Source: Thermoplasmata archaeon
Lineage (GTDB): Archaea > Thermoplasmatota > Thermoplasmata > Lutacidiplasmatales > UBA184
DNA: 36,923 nucleotides
Direction: 5' to 3'
Assembly: GCA_021812305.1 (NCBI GenBank)
Contig: JAKAOB010000005.1
Span: 1 to 36,923 of the forward strand
This document shows, one piece after another, positions 21,543-29,187 of the stretch; positions within the stretch are counted from its first letter, which is position 1, and each line of letters begins with the position of its first letter. The notes under the pieces were generated by a model. The model saw only the letters and a list, made by a program, of their open reading frames with translations, was not told where the DNA came from and made no database searches. Position numbers and translations under genes: made by a program.

Positions 21543-22716
21543 CGGCTCTCGCCTCCGGGGCCGCGAGGTCCATCCAGGTCACGTCCGGCGGTTCGGGGCC
21601 ATCGAGGACGGCGTACATTCGTGCGATGAGGTCCGGGGTGATGTCCCGCCCCCCGATCCCGGCGACGAAGTCCGCCACGAGCGGCCGCGCCGATCCGGCG
21701 TAGAGCGCCGAGCGGACCTCGGCGGCCGCGGCCCCCGTGGGCCCGAAGGTGAACGATCGGTCGAGCACGCCGATCCGATCGACCGAGGCGGCGAGGGACC
21801 GCAGCGCCTCGACGGGGAACGGCCGGAACAGGCGGAGCTTGGCCAGCCCCACGCGGTGGCCCTCCTCGCGCAGCCGGTCGACCACCGCCCGTGCCGTCGT
21901 CGTGGCGGTCCCCATCGTGACGAGCACCGCGTCCGCATCCTCGGTACGATACGTGGGCAGGGGACCGCCGTGGTCCCGCCCCGTCCGCCGGGCGAAGTCC
22001 TCCTCGACCGCGGCGAGGGTCGGGAGGACCCGGTCCATCGCCCGGGCCACGTCGTGGCGGAAGCCGACGTACTCGACCGGGCCGGTGAACGAGCCCAGGC
22101 GCGCCGGCACGCCGGGCACCAGGACCGCGCGGGCCTCCCGCGCGGGAAGGAACGCGTCGACGAGCTCCGACGACGGGACGTCGACCGGCTCGACGGTGTG
22201 GGAAAGGTAGAACGCGTCCTCCGTCACCATCGCCGGGAGGCGGACCGCCGGGTCCTCGGCGATGCGGTAGCACTGCAGGACGGTGTCGAGCACCTCCTGG
22301 TTGCTCTCGGCGTAGAACTGGATCCACCCGGTGTCCCGCTGGGCGATCGTGTCGGAGTAGTCCGCGCCGATCGACCAGGGGGGAGCGACGGCCCGGTTGA
22401 CGACCCCCATCACCACCGGGACGCGGAGCCCCGCCGCCCAGTGAAGGAGCTCGTGCATCAGCAACAGGCCTTGGCTCGAGGTCGCGGTGTAGGTCCGGGC
22501 CCCGAGCGCGGAGGCGCTGACGACGGACTGGAGGGCACTGTGCTCCGACTCCACCTGGAGATAGTGGGCCGGTAGTCGGCCGTCGGCGACGAACTCGGCC
22601 AGCTTCTCGACGATGGTCGTCTGGGGAGTGATGGGGTACGCCGCGATGACCTGGACCCGAGCGAGCATCGCCGCGTACGACTGGGCATGGTTGCCGGACA
22701 TCACGATCTGCGCCAT
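21535..22716 (-). CDS. porA: Pyruvate:ferredoxin oxidoreductase alpha subunit
   Basis: The 393-residue alpha subunit holds the pyrimidine-binding and core domains of the oxidoreductase that converts pyruvate and CoA to acetyl-CoA, CO2 and reduced ferredoxin. Family motifs are AAYPITPQTTIVEKLAEFV, VESEHSALQSVVSASALGA with the catalytic-region glutamate, TATSSQGLLLMHELLHWAAGLR and VVMGVVNRAVAPPWSIGADYSD. The C-terminal domain includes VLVTMGTATTTARAVVDRLREEG. ATG 22716 is preceded by GAGGGGTG inside the 3' end of the upstream porGD gene, only 4 bases away. The track's longer ORF to 23145 is a shadow. The enzyme is cytoplasmic and oxygen-sensitive in known cases, pointing to fermentative or ferredoxin-based metabolism. 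Confidence 0.95.
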   Translation of the reverse strand: MAQIVMSGNHAQSYAAMLARVQVIAAYPITPQTTIVEKLAEFVADGRLPAHYLQVESEHSALQSVVSASALGARTYTATSSQGLLLMHELLHWAAGLRVPVVMGVVNRAVAPPWSIGADYSDTIAQRDTGWIQFYAESNQEVLDTVLQCYRIAEDPAVRLPAMVTEDAFYLSHTVEPVDVPSSELVDAFLPAREARAVLVPGVPARLGSFTGPVEYVGFRHDVARAMDRVLPTLAAVEEDFARRTGRDHGGPLPTYRTEDADAVLVTMGTATTTARAVVDRLREEGHRVGLAKLRLFRPFPVEALRSLAASVDRIGVLDRSFTFGPTGAAAAEVRSALYAGSARPLVADFVAGIGGRDITPDLIARMYAVLDGPEPPDVTWMDLAAPEARADG

Positions 22717-22720
22717 CCGT

Positions 22721-23584
22721 TCACCCCTCCGCGACCATCGCGATCGTCCCGGGCGGGCACTCCACGGCGCAGATGCCGCAGCCCTTGCAGTGCTCGAGGC
22801 GGACGACCGGATAGCCCTCGGCATTGAGCTCGATCGCGTCGTCCGGGCAGAACTTCCAGCAGAAGTTGCAGCGGGTGCATCGGCCGAGATCGATCTCCGG
22901 CCGCATCGTCCGCCATGCGGAGGTCGCGATGGTCGCGCTCGACACCACGGCGAGGGGGCCGTCCGGCAGCTCGAGACCGGCGCGGAGCGTCCTCCCCGCT
23001 CGGACCGGGGGGGCCCGGACCGCGACCTCCGCGGGGGCGAGGCGCACCGCACCGAACCCGTCCCGGGCCGCGGCACGGTTCTGCGCGGGCCGGGCCGGCA
23101 CGAACCGGTCGATCGCGCGTTCGAGCGCGTCGAGGCGTACCGCACCGCTCGCCGCGGCCAACGCGCCCAGGACCGCGGTGTTGACGATCGGCAGCATCGG
23201 GGTCCCCAGCCCGTGGGCCACGGCGATGGCCGTCGCGTCGACGCTCGCCCGCCGAACCTCCGGCGGCGCCGGAAGCCGGGCGGGGTCGTCGCGGGAGTTC
23301 ACGAGCAACAGCCCTCCCGGCGGGAGGCCGTCCATCACGCCCCCCGCGCGGAGCAGGCCGGGCTCGAGGACGACCACGATGTCCGGCCGCGTGATCGAGG
23401 TGCGCAGGCGGACCGCCCGGTCGTCGAGGCGGCAGAACGCGGTCACGGGGGCCCCCCGGCGTTCGACCCCGAAGAACGGGAAGCTCTGCGGATGCTTGCC
23501 GTCCAGGAACGCGGCTTGGGCGAGGAGCTCGGAGGCGACGACCGCTCCCTGCCCTCCCCGCCCGTGGAAGCGGATCTCGATCAT
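22721..23584 (-). CDS. porG: Pyruvate:ferredoxin oxidoreductase fused gamma-delta subunits
   Basis: A 287-residue fusion of the gamma domain and the delta ferredoxin subunit, usually two genes in archaea. The gamma part begins [25 protein letters not shown] and includes [19 protein letters not shown], the CoA-binding-type motif. After a linker rich in proline and arginine, the delta part has two [4Fe-4S] motifs, [12 protein letters not shown] (C236, 239, 242, 246) and [12 protein letters not shown] (C266, 269, 272, 276), in typical 2x4Fe ferredoxin spacing. It is the first gene of the operon porGD-porA-porB. A TATA element is not obvious; an AT patch just before the ATG (CGAATTGG) is too near for a leaderless promoter. 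The fusion ensures equal amounts of both subunits. Confidence 0.93.
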
Positions 23585-23705
23585 GGCCTACCAATTCGAA
23601 AGGGCGCTCGGCGTCTCATCAACCGAAGGTCATCTACGGTTCACCCCCGGGGGGCCGTGCGGAGGCCGGTGCCGGGCCCGCGCGGGCGTCCGGCACCGTC
23701 CGTCG

Positions 23706-24581
23706 CTAGTCCCGGCCGACCGTGCGGCGCAGGGCCCGGCGGGCCGCGGGACCCTCGACGGTCCGGGCGACCGATCGAGCGAGCGCCTCGCGGCGGGCGG
23801 CCAGGCGCCGCCGCGCTGCTCCCCCGGCGCTCCGCCGGTCGACGGGCCAGGCCGCGAGGGTGCGGTCCATGTCGTGGAGCCGACCGAGCCGATGCTGCAG
23901 GCGCACCATCAGGGTCGGGTCGGGAGCGACCGTACCCCCGGCAACTTCGACGCGTAGGGCCCGAAGGTTGCGCGTCGCTCGGATCGCCTGACGGAGCCGA
24001 TGCCAGCGCTCGGCGCTGGGCGATCGCCGGGCCTCGCGCCATCGGCGCCGCAGACGTCGGGCACGCCGCGACCCCTCCTCCGCGAAGGCCCTCCGCCACC
24101 GCGGCGGCCCGCCCGCGCCCTCGGCCCTCCCCAGGGCCGCGACCACCTCGCGGAGCAGGAACGACCACGCCGGGGCCCGGAGATGACGGCGGAGCGCACG
24201 CCGCCGACGGCGGAGCGCGCCGACGAGCTCGCTCAGGAGTCGGACCTCGGAACGGTCGCCCGGCCCGGGCGCCCGCGTGCCGAGCGTCCGCCGCACGAGG
24301 CCGAGCACCACGTCGGCGTCCCGCGCCTCTCCCACCCGTCGGGTGAGCGCAGCGAGCCGTAGGCCGAGCTTCCGATCCTTTCCGGCCGGCCCGGAGGTCG
24401 GCACGATCCGTGCCACGGCAAGGCCGAGGCGCAGCCGCCGCAGCTCCTGGTGCAGACGATGGAGGGCCTCCTCGTCGGTCGGATCGGCGGCCCAGCGTCG
24501 CGCCGCCCGGGCCGCCGCACGGGCCCTCCGCGCCAGGGCCGACCGCAGCCCGAGCCGGGCCGCGGTGTCCGAACGCCCCAC
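23706..24581 (-). CDS. CHAD domain protein
   Basis: A 291-residue, arginine- and alanine-rich all-helical CHAD (conserved histidine alpha-helical) protein. The repeated pattern is visible: LHRLHQELRRLRLGLAV, VGEARDADVVLGLV, ERWHRLRQAIRATRNLRAL and LQHRLGRLHDMDRTLAAW correspond to the family's H-x-x-R-x-x-x-R-x-x-R helices and D-x-D turns. CHAD domains bind polyphosphate, and the strongly basic character fits. There is no CYTH domain fused or adjacent, although such a pairing is common. GTG 24581 is taken as the start, about 10 nt after a predicted transcription start set by CGCTTATCG (24614-24622); the longer ORF-track version has poor codon usage. It is divergent from the nickel permease gene. 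Confidence 0.87.
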   Translation of the reverse strand: MGRSDTAARLGLRSALARRARAAARAARRWAADPTDEEALHRLHQELRRLRLGLAVARIVPTSGPAGKDRKLGLRLAALTRRVGEARDADVVLGLVRRTLGTRAPGPGDRSEVRLLSELVGALRRRRRALRRHLRAPAWSFLLREVVAALGRAEGAGGPPRWRRAFAEEGSRRARRLRRRWREARRSPSAERWHRLRQAIRATRNLRALRVEVAGGTVAPDPTLMVRLQHRLGRLHDMDRTLAAWPVDRRSAGGAARRRLAARREALARSVARTVEGPAARRALRRTVGRD

Positions 24582-24613
24582 GGTCGACCCCCGGGAACCG
24601 AAGTCGGGCCGAG

Positions 24614-24622
24614 CGATAAGCG
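24614..24622 (-). promoter_or_regulatory. TATA-like element of the CHAD gene
   Basis: CGCTTATCG on the minus strand places transcription start near 24592, about 10 nt before the chosen GTG. It is one of only two AT-rich islands in the divergent intergenic region. Confidence 0.4.
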
Positions 24623-24656
24623 CGGCCCTGGCCCCGACCTCGACGGCCCGAGGAGT

Positions 24657-24682
24657 GTTACGATTTGAAAAACCGACATAAC
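24657..24682 (+). promoter_or_regulatory. Candidate NikR operator upstream of the nickel permease gene
   Basis: GTTACG-N14-CATAAC is an imperfect inverted repeat (GTTAyG...CrTAAC; 5 of 6 positions paired). Its layout resembles the NikR site of enterobacteria, two 6-mers about two helical turns apart. It abuts and partly overlaps the BRE/TATA region of the permease gene, so a bound repressor would hinder TBP/TFB. A nikR gene is in the same operon. Confidence 0.5.
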
Positions 24683-24691
24683 GATAAATAG
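24682..24691 (+). promoter_or_regulatory. TATA element of the nickel permease-nikR operon
   Basis: CGATAAATAG is centred about 27 nt upstream of the ATG at 24714, the clearest TATA box in the window, predicting a leaderless mRNA. Confidence 0.65.
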
Positions 24692-24713
24692 CGCCGGCGG
24701 GTCGTCCGGGTGC

Positions 24714-25814
24714 ATGACTTCGGCCCCCGTCGGGGCCCGTGCGTCGACCCACTTCGACCGCCGGGAGAAGGCGACCCTGGCCCTCCTGTTCGGCGCGATC
24801 GGGGCCGTGACGGTGCTCGGGTTCGTCGGCCTGCTCCTGGCCGCCCAGCGCTACGACTCGCCGGCCACGGGCGACCGCCCCGCCATCCTCCTGCTCACCC
24901 TCGGGATCCTCGTCTACACCTTCGGCCTCAAGCACGGCGTCGACGCCGACCACATCGCCGCGATCGACAACACGACCCGCAAGCTCCTGCAGGAGGGGAA
25001 GCGGCCGCTCACTGTCGGCACCTGGTTCTCGCTCGGCCACTCCACCATCGTGGTCGGCCTCATCGTGGCCCTGGCCGCCGCGACCGGCTATGTGACGCGG
25101 GCCCTGCCCGCCCTCCAGAGCACCGGGCCCATCATCGGAGCCGCGGTCTCCGGCGTCTTCCTCTGGCTCATCGGGATCGTCAACGTTGTCATCGTCCTCG
25201 AGATCTGGAGGATCTTCCGACGGATGCGGGCCGGCCGCGGCGACGAGGGGGCGCTCGAGGCCCAGCTGGGCCAGCGCGGCCTTATGAACCGGTACTTCGG
25301 GCGCCTGTTCCGCATGGTCGAGACCCCCCGCCAGATCTACCCGATCGGCCTCCTCTTCGGCCTCGGGTTCGACACGGCGACGGAGGTGGCGCTGATCGCG
25401 ATCAGCGTCGGCGTCGTGACCCTGATCCCCCTCTACGTGGTCCTGATCCTCCCGCTCCTGTTCCTCTGCGGGATGATCCTCGTCGACACGGCCGACGGCG
25501 TGGCGATGCGCTATGCCTACGGCTGGGCGTTCGCCAAGCCGATCCGCAAGGTCTACTACAACCTCACCGTCACCGTGATGTCGGTGCTCGTGGCGTTCGC
25601 CATCGGAGGGTTCGAGTTCCTCCAGGTGCTCGCCCAGGAGCTCGGATTCTCCGGGCCGTTCTGGTCGGCCGTCGGGGGCCTCGACCTCACCCTGCTCGGA
25701 TTCCTCATCGTCGGGCTGCTGCTCGCGACCTGGGGGGTCTCGGTCGCCTACTACCGCCTCAAGCGGCTCGACGAGATCGGGTCCGTCCCGCCCGGACCGG
25801 CGCCGGGGGCGTAA
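24714..25814 (+). CDS. NiCoT-family nickel/cobalt permease (HoxN/NixA type)
   Basis: A 366-residue, eight-helix secondary transporter for Ni2+ (or Co2+). The signature HX4DH is present as KHGVDADHIAAIDN (H74-D79-H80) in TM2, followed by the other NiCoT motifs TWFSLGHSTIVV and LLFGLGFDTATEVALIAIS, and LLFLCGMILVDTADGVAM. Length is typical. ATG 24714 is leaderless with respect to the TATA element at 24682-24691. Five bases after its stop comes the GTG of nikR, so the two are co-transcribed, and nickel is the probable substrate. An inverted repeat overlapping the promoter is the probable control point. Downstream nickel enzymes (urease, hydrogenase) are not in this window. Confidence 0.95.
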   Translation: MTSAPVGARASTHFDRREKATLALLFGAIGAVTVLGFVGLLLAAQRYDSPATGDRPAILLLTLGILVYTFGLKHGVDADHIAAIDNTTRKLLQEGKRPLTVGTWFSLGHSTIVVGLIVALAAATGYVTRALPALQSTGPIIGAAVSGVFLWLIGIVNVVIVLEIWRIFRRMRAGRGDEGALEAQLGQRGLMNRYFGRLFRMVETPRQIYPIGLLFGLGFDTATEVALIAISVGVVTLIPLYVVLILPLLFLCGMILVDTADGVAMRYAYGWAFAKPIRKVYYNLTVTVMSVLVAFAIGGFEFLQVLAQELGFSGPFWSAVGGLDLTLLGFLIVGLLLATWGVSVAYYRLKRLDEIGSVPPGPAPGA

Positions 25815-25819
25815 CGCCC

Positions 25820-26308
25820 GTGGCGCCGGCCCCGCGGTCCCGCCGACCCCGCCCCGGGGTGGTGCGGCTCGGCCTCTCCTTGGAGCCCGAGCTCCTCGCC
25901 CTCCTCGATGCCTGGGTCCGGCGGCGCAACAGCCCGAGCCGCTCGGACGCGATCCGCTTTCTGATCCGCAAGGAGCTCGCGGGGCGCACCCTCGAGGATC
26001 CCGGGGCGGACGCCCTCGGGGCCGTAGCGCTCCTCTACCGTCACGACACCCCCAACGTCCTGCGCCGCCTCACGGCCGCCGAGCACCGTTGGGGCGAGCA
26101 CGTGCGCGCGAGCACCCACGTCCACCTCAAGGGCGAGGCGTGCGCCGAGATCCTCGTCCTCCTGGGCAAGCGCCGGGAGGTCGAGAGCGCGGCCGAGGAC
26201 CTTCGGGGGGTCCGGGGGATCGTCGAGGGGGCCTTCCTGGTGACCAGCCCCGCGGCGGCGGGAGGCCGGACCGGCCACCACCACCCGCACGGGGCCGGGC
26301 GCGACTAG
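25820..26308 (+). CDS. nikR: Nickel-responsive transcriptional regulator NikR
   Basis: A ribbon-helix-helix repressor with a C-terminal ACT-like nickel domain. The RHH part is VVRLGLSLEPELLALLDAWVRRRNSPSRSDAIRFLIRKEL. All four square-planar nickel ligands of E. coli NikR are conserved in spacing: His in AAEHRW (H76 equivalent), then HVHLKGEAC supplying H87, H89 and C95. The protein is 162 residues, slightly long because of a basic N-terminal arm and a histidine-rich tail (GHHHPHGAGRD) that could bind extra metal. GTG 25820 lies 5 bases after the permease stop. It probably represses its own operon under nickel-replete conditions. The 3' end is only 3 bases from the convergent kelch/PKD gene stop. 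Confidence 0.95.
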   Translation: MAPAPRSRRPRPGVVRLGLSLEPELLALLDAWVRRRNSPSRSDAIRFLIRKELAGRTLEDPGADALGAVALLYRHDTPNVLRRLTAAEHRWGEHVRASTHVHLKGEACAEILVLLGKRREVESAAEDLRGVRGIVEGAFLVTSPAAAGGRTGHHHPHGAGRD

Positions 26309-26311
26309 GAC

Positions 26312-28255
26312 CTACCGCGGGACCGGGATCTCGTCCTCGGGACGGTACTCCTCGGGGGTCTCCGACCAGAGCGGCACCGCGTAGCAGAGCGGCCGCGGAG
26401 TGGGCGGGGGCCGGCGGGCCGCCGAGCGGAACGTCGCGTAGCCGACCCCGCCGGCCACCCCCACCGCCGCGAGCGCCGGCAAAAGGACGAGCGCTCCCGC
26501 GGAGGAGGTGCCCGCGGGGGAGGCACCGGAGGAGACCGGCGACGTCGCGGGCGGGGTCGAGTTGGCGACGGGGACCGGGGACGTGGCCCCGCCGACGGAG
26601 ACGTTCAGGACCGCCGCCGCCGAGCGGCCCGAGGCGTCCGTGGCGGTGACCGCGATGGCGAACGTCCCCGCCGCGACCGACGGACAGCCCAGGGTCGCGG
26701 GGTTCGCCGCCGGACGGCAGCCGGCGGTCGCACCCGACCACGCGTAGGTGTACGGCGGGGCCCCTCCCTGCGCCGACGCGACGAAGGAGATGGTCTCGCC
26801 GGCCCGGGGCGGGTCCGGCGTGAACGTGAGGAGGACGGAGAGCGGGGGGTATGCGACGGTCACCGGCAGGTCGACCGCCAGCTGGCCGCCGAGCGAATCG
26901 GTGGCCAGGAGGGCGACCACGTAGGTGCCGGCCGCGCTGTAGGTGTGGGCCGCCACGCTGCCGTTCGTGGTCGGGCTGCCGTCCCCGAAGTCCCACGCGA
27001 AGGAGTACGGGGAGAGTCCCCCCGAGACCACCGCCGAGAACGTCGCGGCCGCCCCGGGGGCGAGGCGCGTGGAGTTCGCCCGGATGCCCGCGGCGAGCGG
27101 GGAGGTGAGGATCCACGTCCCCGTTCTGAGGAGCGTGCCGTCATGCCCCCCGTAGATCACGAAGTAGCCGTCGTGGGCGTCGAAGTCGGCGCCGGCCTGG
27201 GACCGGGCAGGGGGGGTCCGGGTGAGGTTGAGCGTGAGGTCCGTCCAGGCCCCCGCGTGGAACGACCACGTGTCCGAAAGGACCGCGGAGCCCTGACCTC
27301 CGAAGAGGACGACCCGGTCGATGCCGGGGTCGAACGCCATGTCGGCCCCGCTGCGGCCGGGCGGAGCGACCCCGACCGTCGGGGTGACGTTGGACCAGCC
27401 GGCCTGCGAGTACGTCCAGGTGTCGTTGCAGCTGGTCCCGCAGGCGCCGGTGCCGCCGAAGAGGACGTTCTCGGCGTCGGCGGGGTCGAAGGCGAGCGCC
27501 CCGTCGGCCCGGGCCGCGGGGGCCGTTCCGGCCGTGGCCGTCCGGTTCGTCCACGTTCCGGACTGGAGGGTCCAGGTGTCGTTGAGCGGTCTCCCGGTCG
27601 AGGAGTTCCCCCCGAAGAGAAGCACGGCGCCGAGGGCCCCATCGTACGCGGCCTGGGCGAACGCACGCGCCGGGGGCGAGCCCACCGTCACCAGCGGCGT
27701 CCAGCCGCCTCCGGCGAACGTCCAGGTGTCGTTGAGGGTCCCGTTCGTCCCGATCCCTCCGAACAGGACGACGGCGCCCAGCTGGGCGTCGTACACCATG
27801 ATCGCCCCGTACCGGGCCGACGGGGCGACCGGGAGGTCGGTGGTGATGTTGACCCAGACCCCATCCTGGTACTTCCAGGTGTCCCCGAGCGGGCAGGCGT
27901 GGCGGGCGCAGCCCCCGAACAGGAGCAGGTAGCCGTCGTGGGCATCGTAGGCGACGGCGGGCGCGGTGCGACCCCCCGGGCTCCCGGAGTGACCCGCGAC
28001 GTACGGGATCCAGTTCTCCGAGGCGTCCGACACCGAGCTCGCGCAGATCCCGCTGCACAGGGGCGACGGGGCGGCCGCCGGCGCACGGGCGGCCGTGACA
28101 CCGGCCAAACCGGCCGTCGGCAGGACCGGGGCCGCGACGGACGTCGGGGCCCCTCCGAACGGCACGGCCCCGAGAGCCAATCCGACCACGAGGCCGATCA
28201 CTGCGGAGAGTCCGACCCACCGTCCGCCCCGGTGGAGCTCTCGCACAGCACGCAT
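26312..28255 (-). CDS. Surface-anchored kelch-repeat/PKD protein
   Basis: A 647-residue secreted protein. It has an N-terminal signal (LSAVIGLVVGLALGAVPFGG) and about six kelch-type repeats with the pattern VLLFGG...LNDTWTF...W, for example YLLLFGGCARHACPLGDTW and VVLFGGIGTNGTLNDTW. Two PKD-like domains follow (SFAWDFGDGSPTTNGS...HTYSAAGTYVV, and YTYAWSGATAG), then a serine/threonine/proline-rich stalk and a C-terminal membrane anchor (GALVLLPALAAVGVAGGVGYA) with a short acidic cytoplasmic tail. Many N-x-S/T sequons suggest glycosylation. The role is probably cell-surface binding or adhesion; no catalytic site is visible. The ATG at 28255 has GGAGGAG about 9 nt upstream and TATA-like sequences before it. 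This architecture is frequent in Thermoplasmata (recollection, not checked). It converges with nikR. Confidence 0.88.
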   Translation of the reverse strand: MRAVRELHRGGRWVGLSAVIGLVVGLALGAVPFGGAPTSVAAPVLPTAGLAGVTAARAPAAAPSPLCSGICASSVSDASENWIPYVAGHSGSPGGRTAPAVAYDAHDGYLLLFGGCARHACPLGDTWKYQDGVWVNITTDLPVAPSARYGAIMVYDAQLGAVVLFGGIGTNGTLNDTWTFAGGGWTPLVTVGSPPARAFAQAAYDGALGAVLLFGGNSSTGRPLNDTWTLQSGTWTNRTATAGTAPAARADGALAFDPADAENVLFGGTGACGTSCNDTWTYSQAGWSNVTPTVGVAPPGRSGADMAFDPGIDRVVLFGGQGSAVLSDTWSFHAGAWTDLTLNLTRTPPARSQAGADFDAHDGYFVIYGGHDGTLLRTGTWILTSPLAAGIRANSTRLAPGAAATFSAVVSGGLSPYSFAWDFGDGSPTTNGSVAAHTYSAAGTYVVALLATDSLGGQLAVDLPVTVAYPPLSVLLTFTPDPPRAGETISFVASAQGGAPPYTYAWSGATAGCRPAANPATLGCPSVAAGTFAIAVTATDASGRSAAAVLNVSVGGATSPVPVANSTPPATSPVSSGASPAGTSSAGALVLLPALAAVGVAGGVGYATFRSAARRPPPTPRPLCYAVPLWSETPEEYRPEDEIPVPR

Positions 28256-28279
28256 GTGTGCGTACTCCTCCCGGGCGCG

Positions 28280-28302
28280 GTTTAAACGTTCCGGATTAAA
28301 TT
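28280..28302 (-). promoter_or_regulatory. Promoter region of the kelch/PKD gene (two TATA-like boxes)
   Basis: Two AT-rich islands, GTTTAAAC (28280-28287) and AATTTAATC (28294-28302, minus strand), lie upstream of ATG 28255. The distal one would leave a leader of about 20 nt containing the GGAGGAG ribosome-binding site; the proximal one would give a nearly leaderless mRNA. Confidence 0.45.
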
Positions 28303-28348
28303 GTACCTCGGAACGATACGCACCGCCGGTAACGGCGGGCGGGCGTCC

Positions 28349-29056
28349 CTAGCCCTTGCCAAGCCGTCGCAACAGGCGGCGCGGGGCCTCCCCAAGCGCC
28401 CGCCCCACCCCCTCGGGGGTGAGCCCGCTTCCCGCGGCGATGCGGCGGGCGAACTCGATCGGGACCAGGTCCGAGGGGGCATGGGCATCGGAGTCGACCA
28501 GGAGCGCCGCGCGGGCCGCGACCGCGGTCCGGGCGACGTGTCCGTTGGCGAGGGAGTGACCGCGACGGGCGGAGAGCTCGAGGTAGACCTCGTGCTCCCG
28601 GGCGAGCTCGGCGTCGTCCGGTTCGAGGAGTCCCGGGTGGGCGAGGACGTCGACCTCCCCGCTGAGGATCGCCGCGCGGTTCGTCCCCTCCGGGACGGAC
28701 TCGACGGGGCTCTCCCCGTGCACGATGACGATCTCGGCCCCGGCGAGACGCGCGCCGCGGGCGACGCGGGCGAGATGCCGGGTCGGGACCATCGATACCT
28801 CGACCCCGAAGACCGGGATGAGGGGGGAGTCCTCGAAGGCCCGGGCCTCCCCGCGAAGCCGCTCGATGAGCGGGGCCGGGTCCTCCATCGACAGATGGTC
28901 GGTGATCGCGAGCGCCCGGTGGCCCCGGAGGCCGGCCTCGGTCCACATGTCCGTGGGGGAGGCCGAGCCGTCCGTCAGGAAGGTGTGGGAGTGGAAATCG
29001 TAGCGAGGCGCGGGGGTGACGGAGCGGCCTCGGGCGGAGGGCCGACGGCGGACCAT
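28349..29056 (-). CDS. PHP-domain metal-dependent phosphoesterase
   Basis: A 235-residue polymerase-and-histidinol-phosphatase domain protein, a TIM-like barrel hydrolase with a multinuclear metal site. Metal-binding motifs appear in order: DFHSHTFLTDG (HxH), ITDH, VFGVEVS, EIVIVHGE, VDVLAHPG, ELSARRGH and VDSDAHAP, all as in archaeal stand-alone PHP proteins annotated as histidinol-phosphatase or PHP phosphoesterase. The exact phosphoester is unknown; no his or polymerase genes are adjacent. ATG 29056 lies about 27 nt after a TATA element (CTTTAAG), so it is leaderless. It is divergent from the secreted glycosidase gene and upstream of the kelch/PKD gene on the same strand, which has its own promoter. 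Confidence 0.92.
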   Translation of the reverse strand: MVRRRPSARGRSVTPAPRYDFHSHTFLTDGSASPTDMWTEAGLRGHRALAITDHLSMEDPAPLIERLRGEARAFEDSPLIPVFGVEVSMVPTRHLARVARGARLAGAEIVIVHGESPVESVPEGTNRAAILSGEVDVLAHPGLLEPDDAELAREHEVYLELSARRGHSLANGHVARTAVAARAALLVDSDAHAPSDLVPIEFARRIAAGSGLTPEGVGRALGEAPRRLLRRLGKG

Positions 29057-29079
29057 CGATCCCGGCGGAGTCGACCCGG

Positions 29080-29086
29080 CTTAAAG
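29080..29086 (-). promoter_or_regulatory. TATA element of the PHP gene
   Basis: CTTTAAG on the minus strand, centred about 27 nt upstream of ATG 29056, predicting a leaderless mRNA. Confidence 0.6.
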
Positions 29087-29139
29087 GGCCGTCGGGGCGG
29101 CCCGGGAGCGGACGGTGGCCTCTGCGGCGGGATGCAGGC

Positions 29140-29147
29140 GTTTAAGG
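29140..29147 (+). promoter_or_regulatory. TATA element of the glycosidase gene
   Basis: GTTTAAGG predicts a transcript starting near 29169. This excludes the out-of-frame ATG at 29162 and leaves the TTG at 29188 as the first in-frame start. Confidence 0.5.
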
Positions 29148-29187
29148 ACTACCGAAACCCGATGCGGAGTACCGGCGGTGCTCGGCC

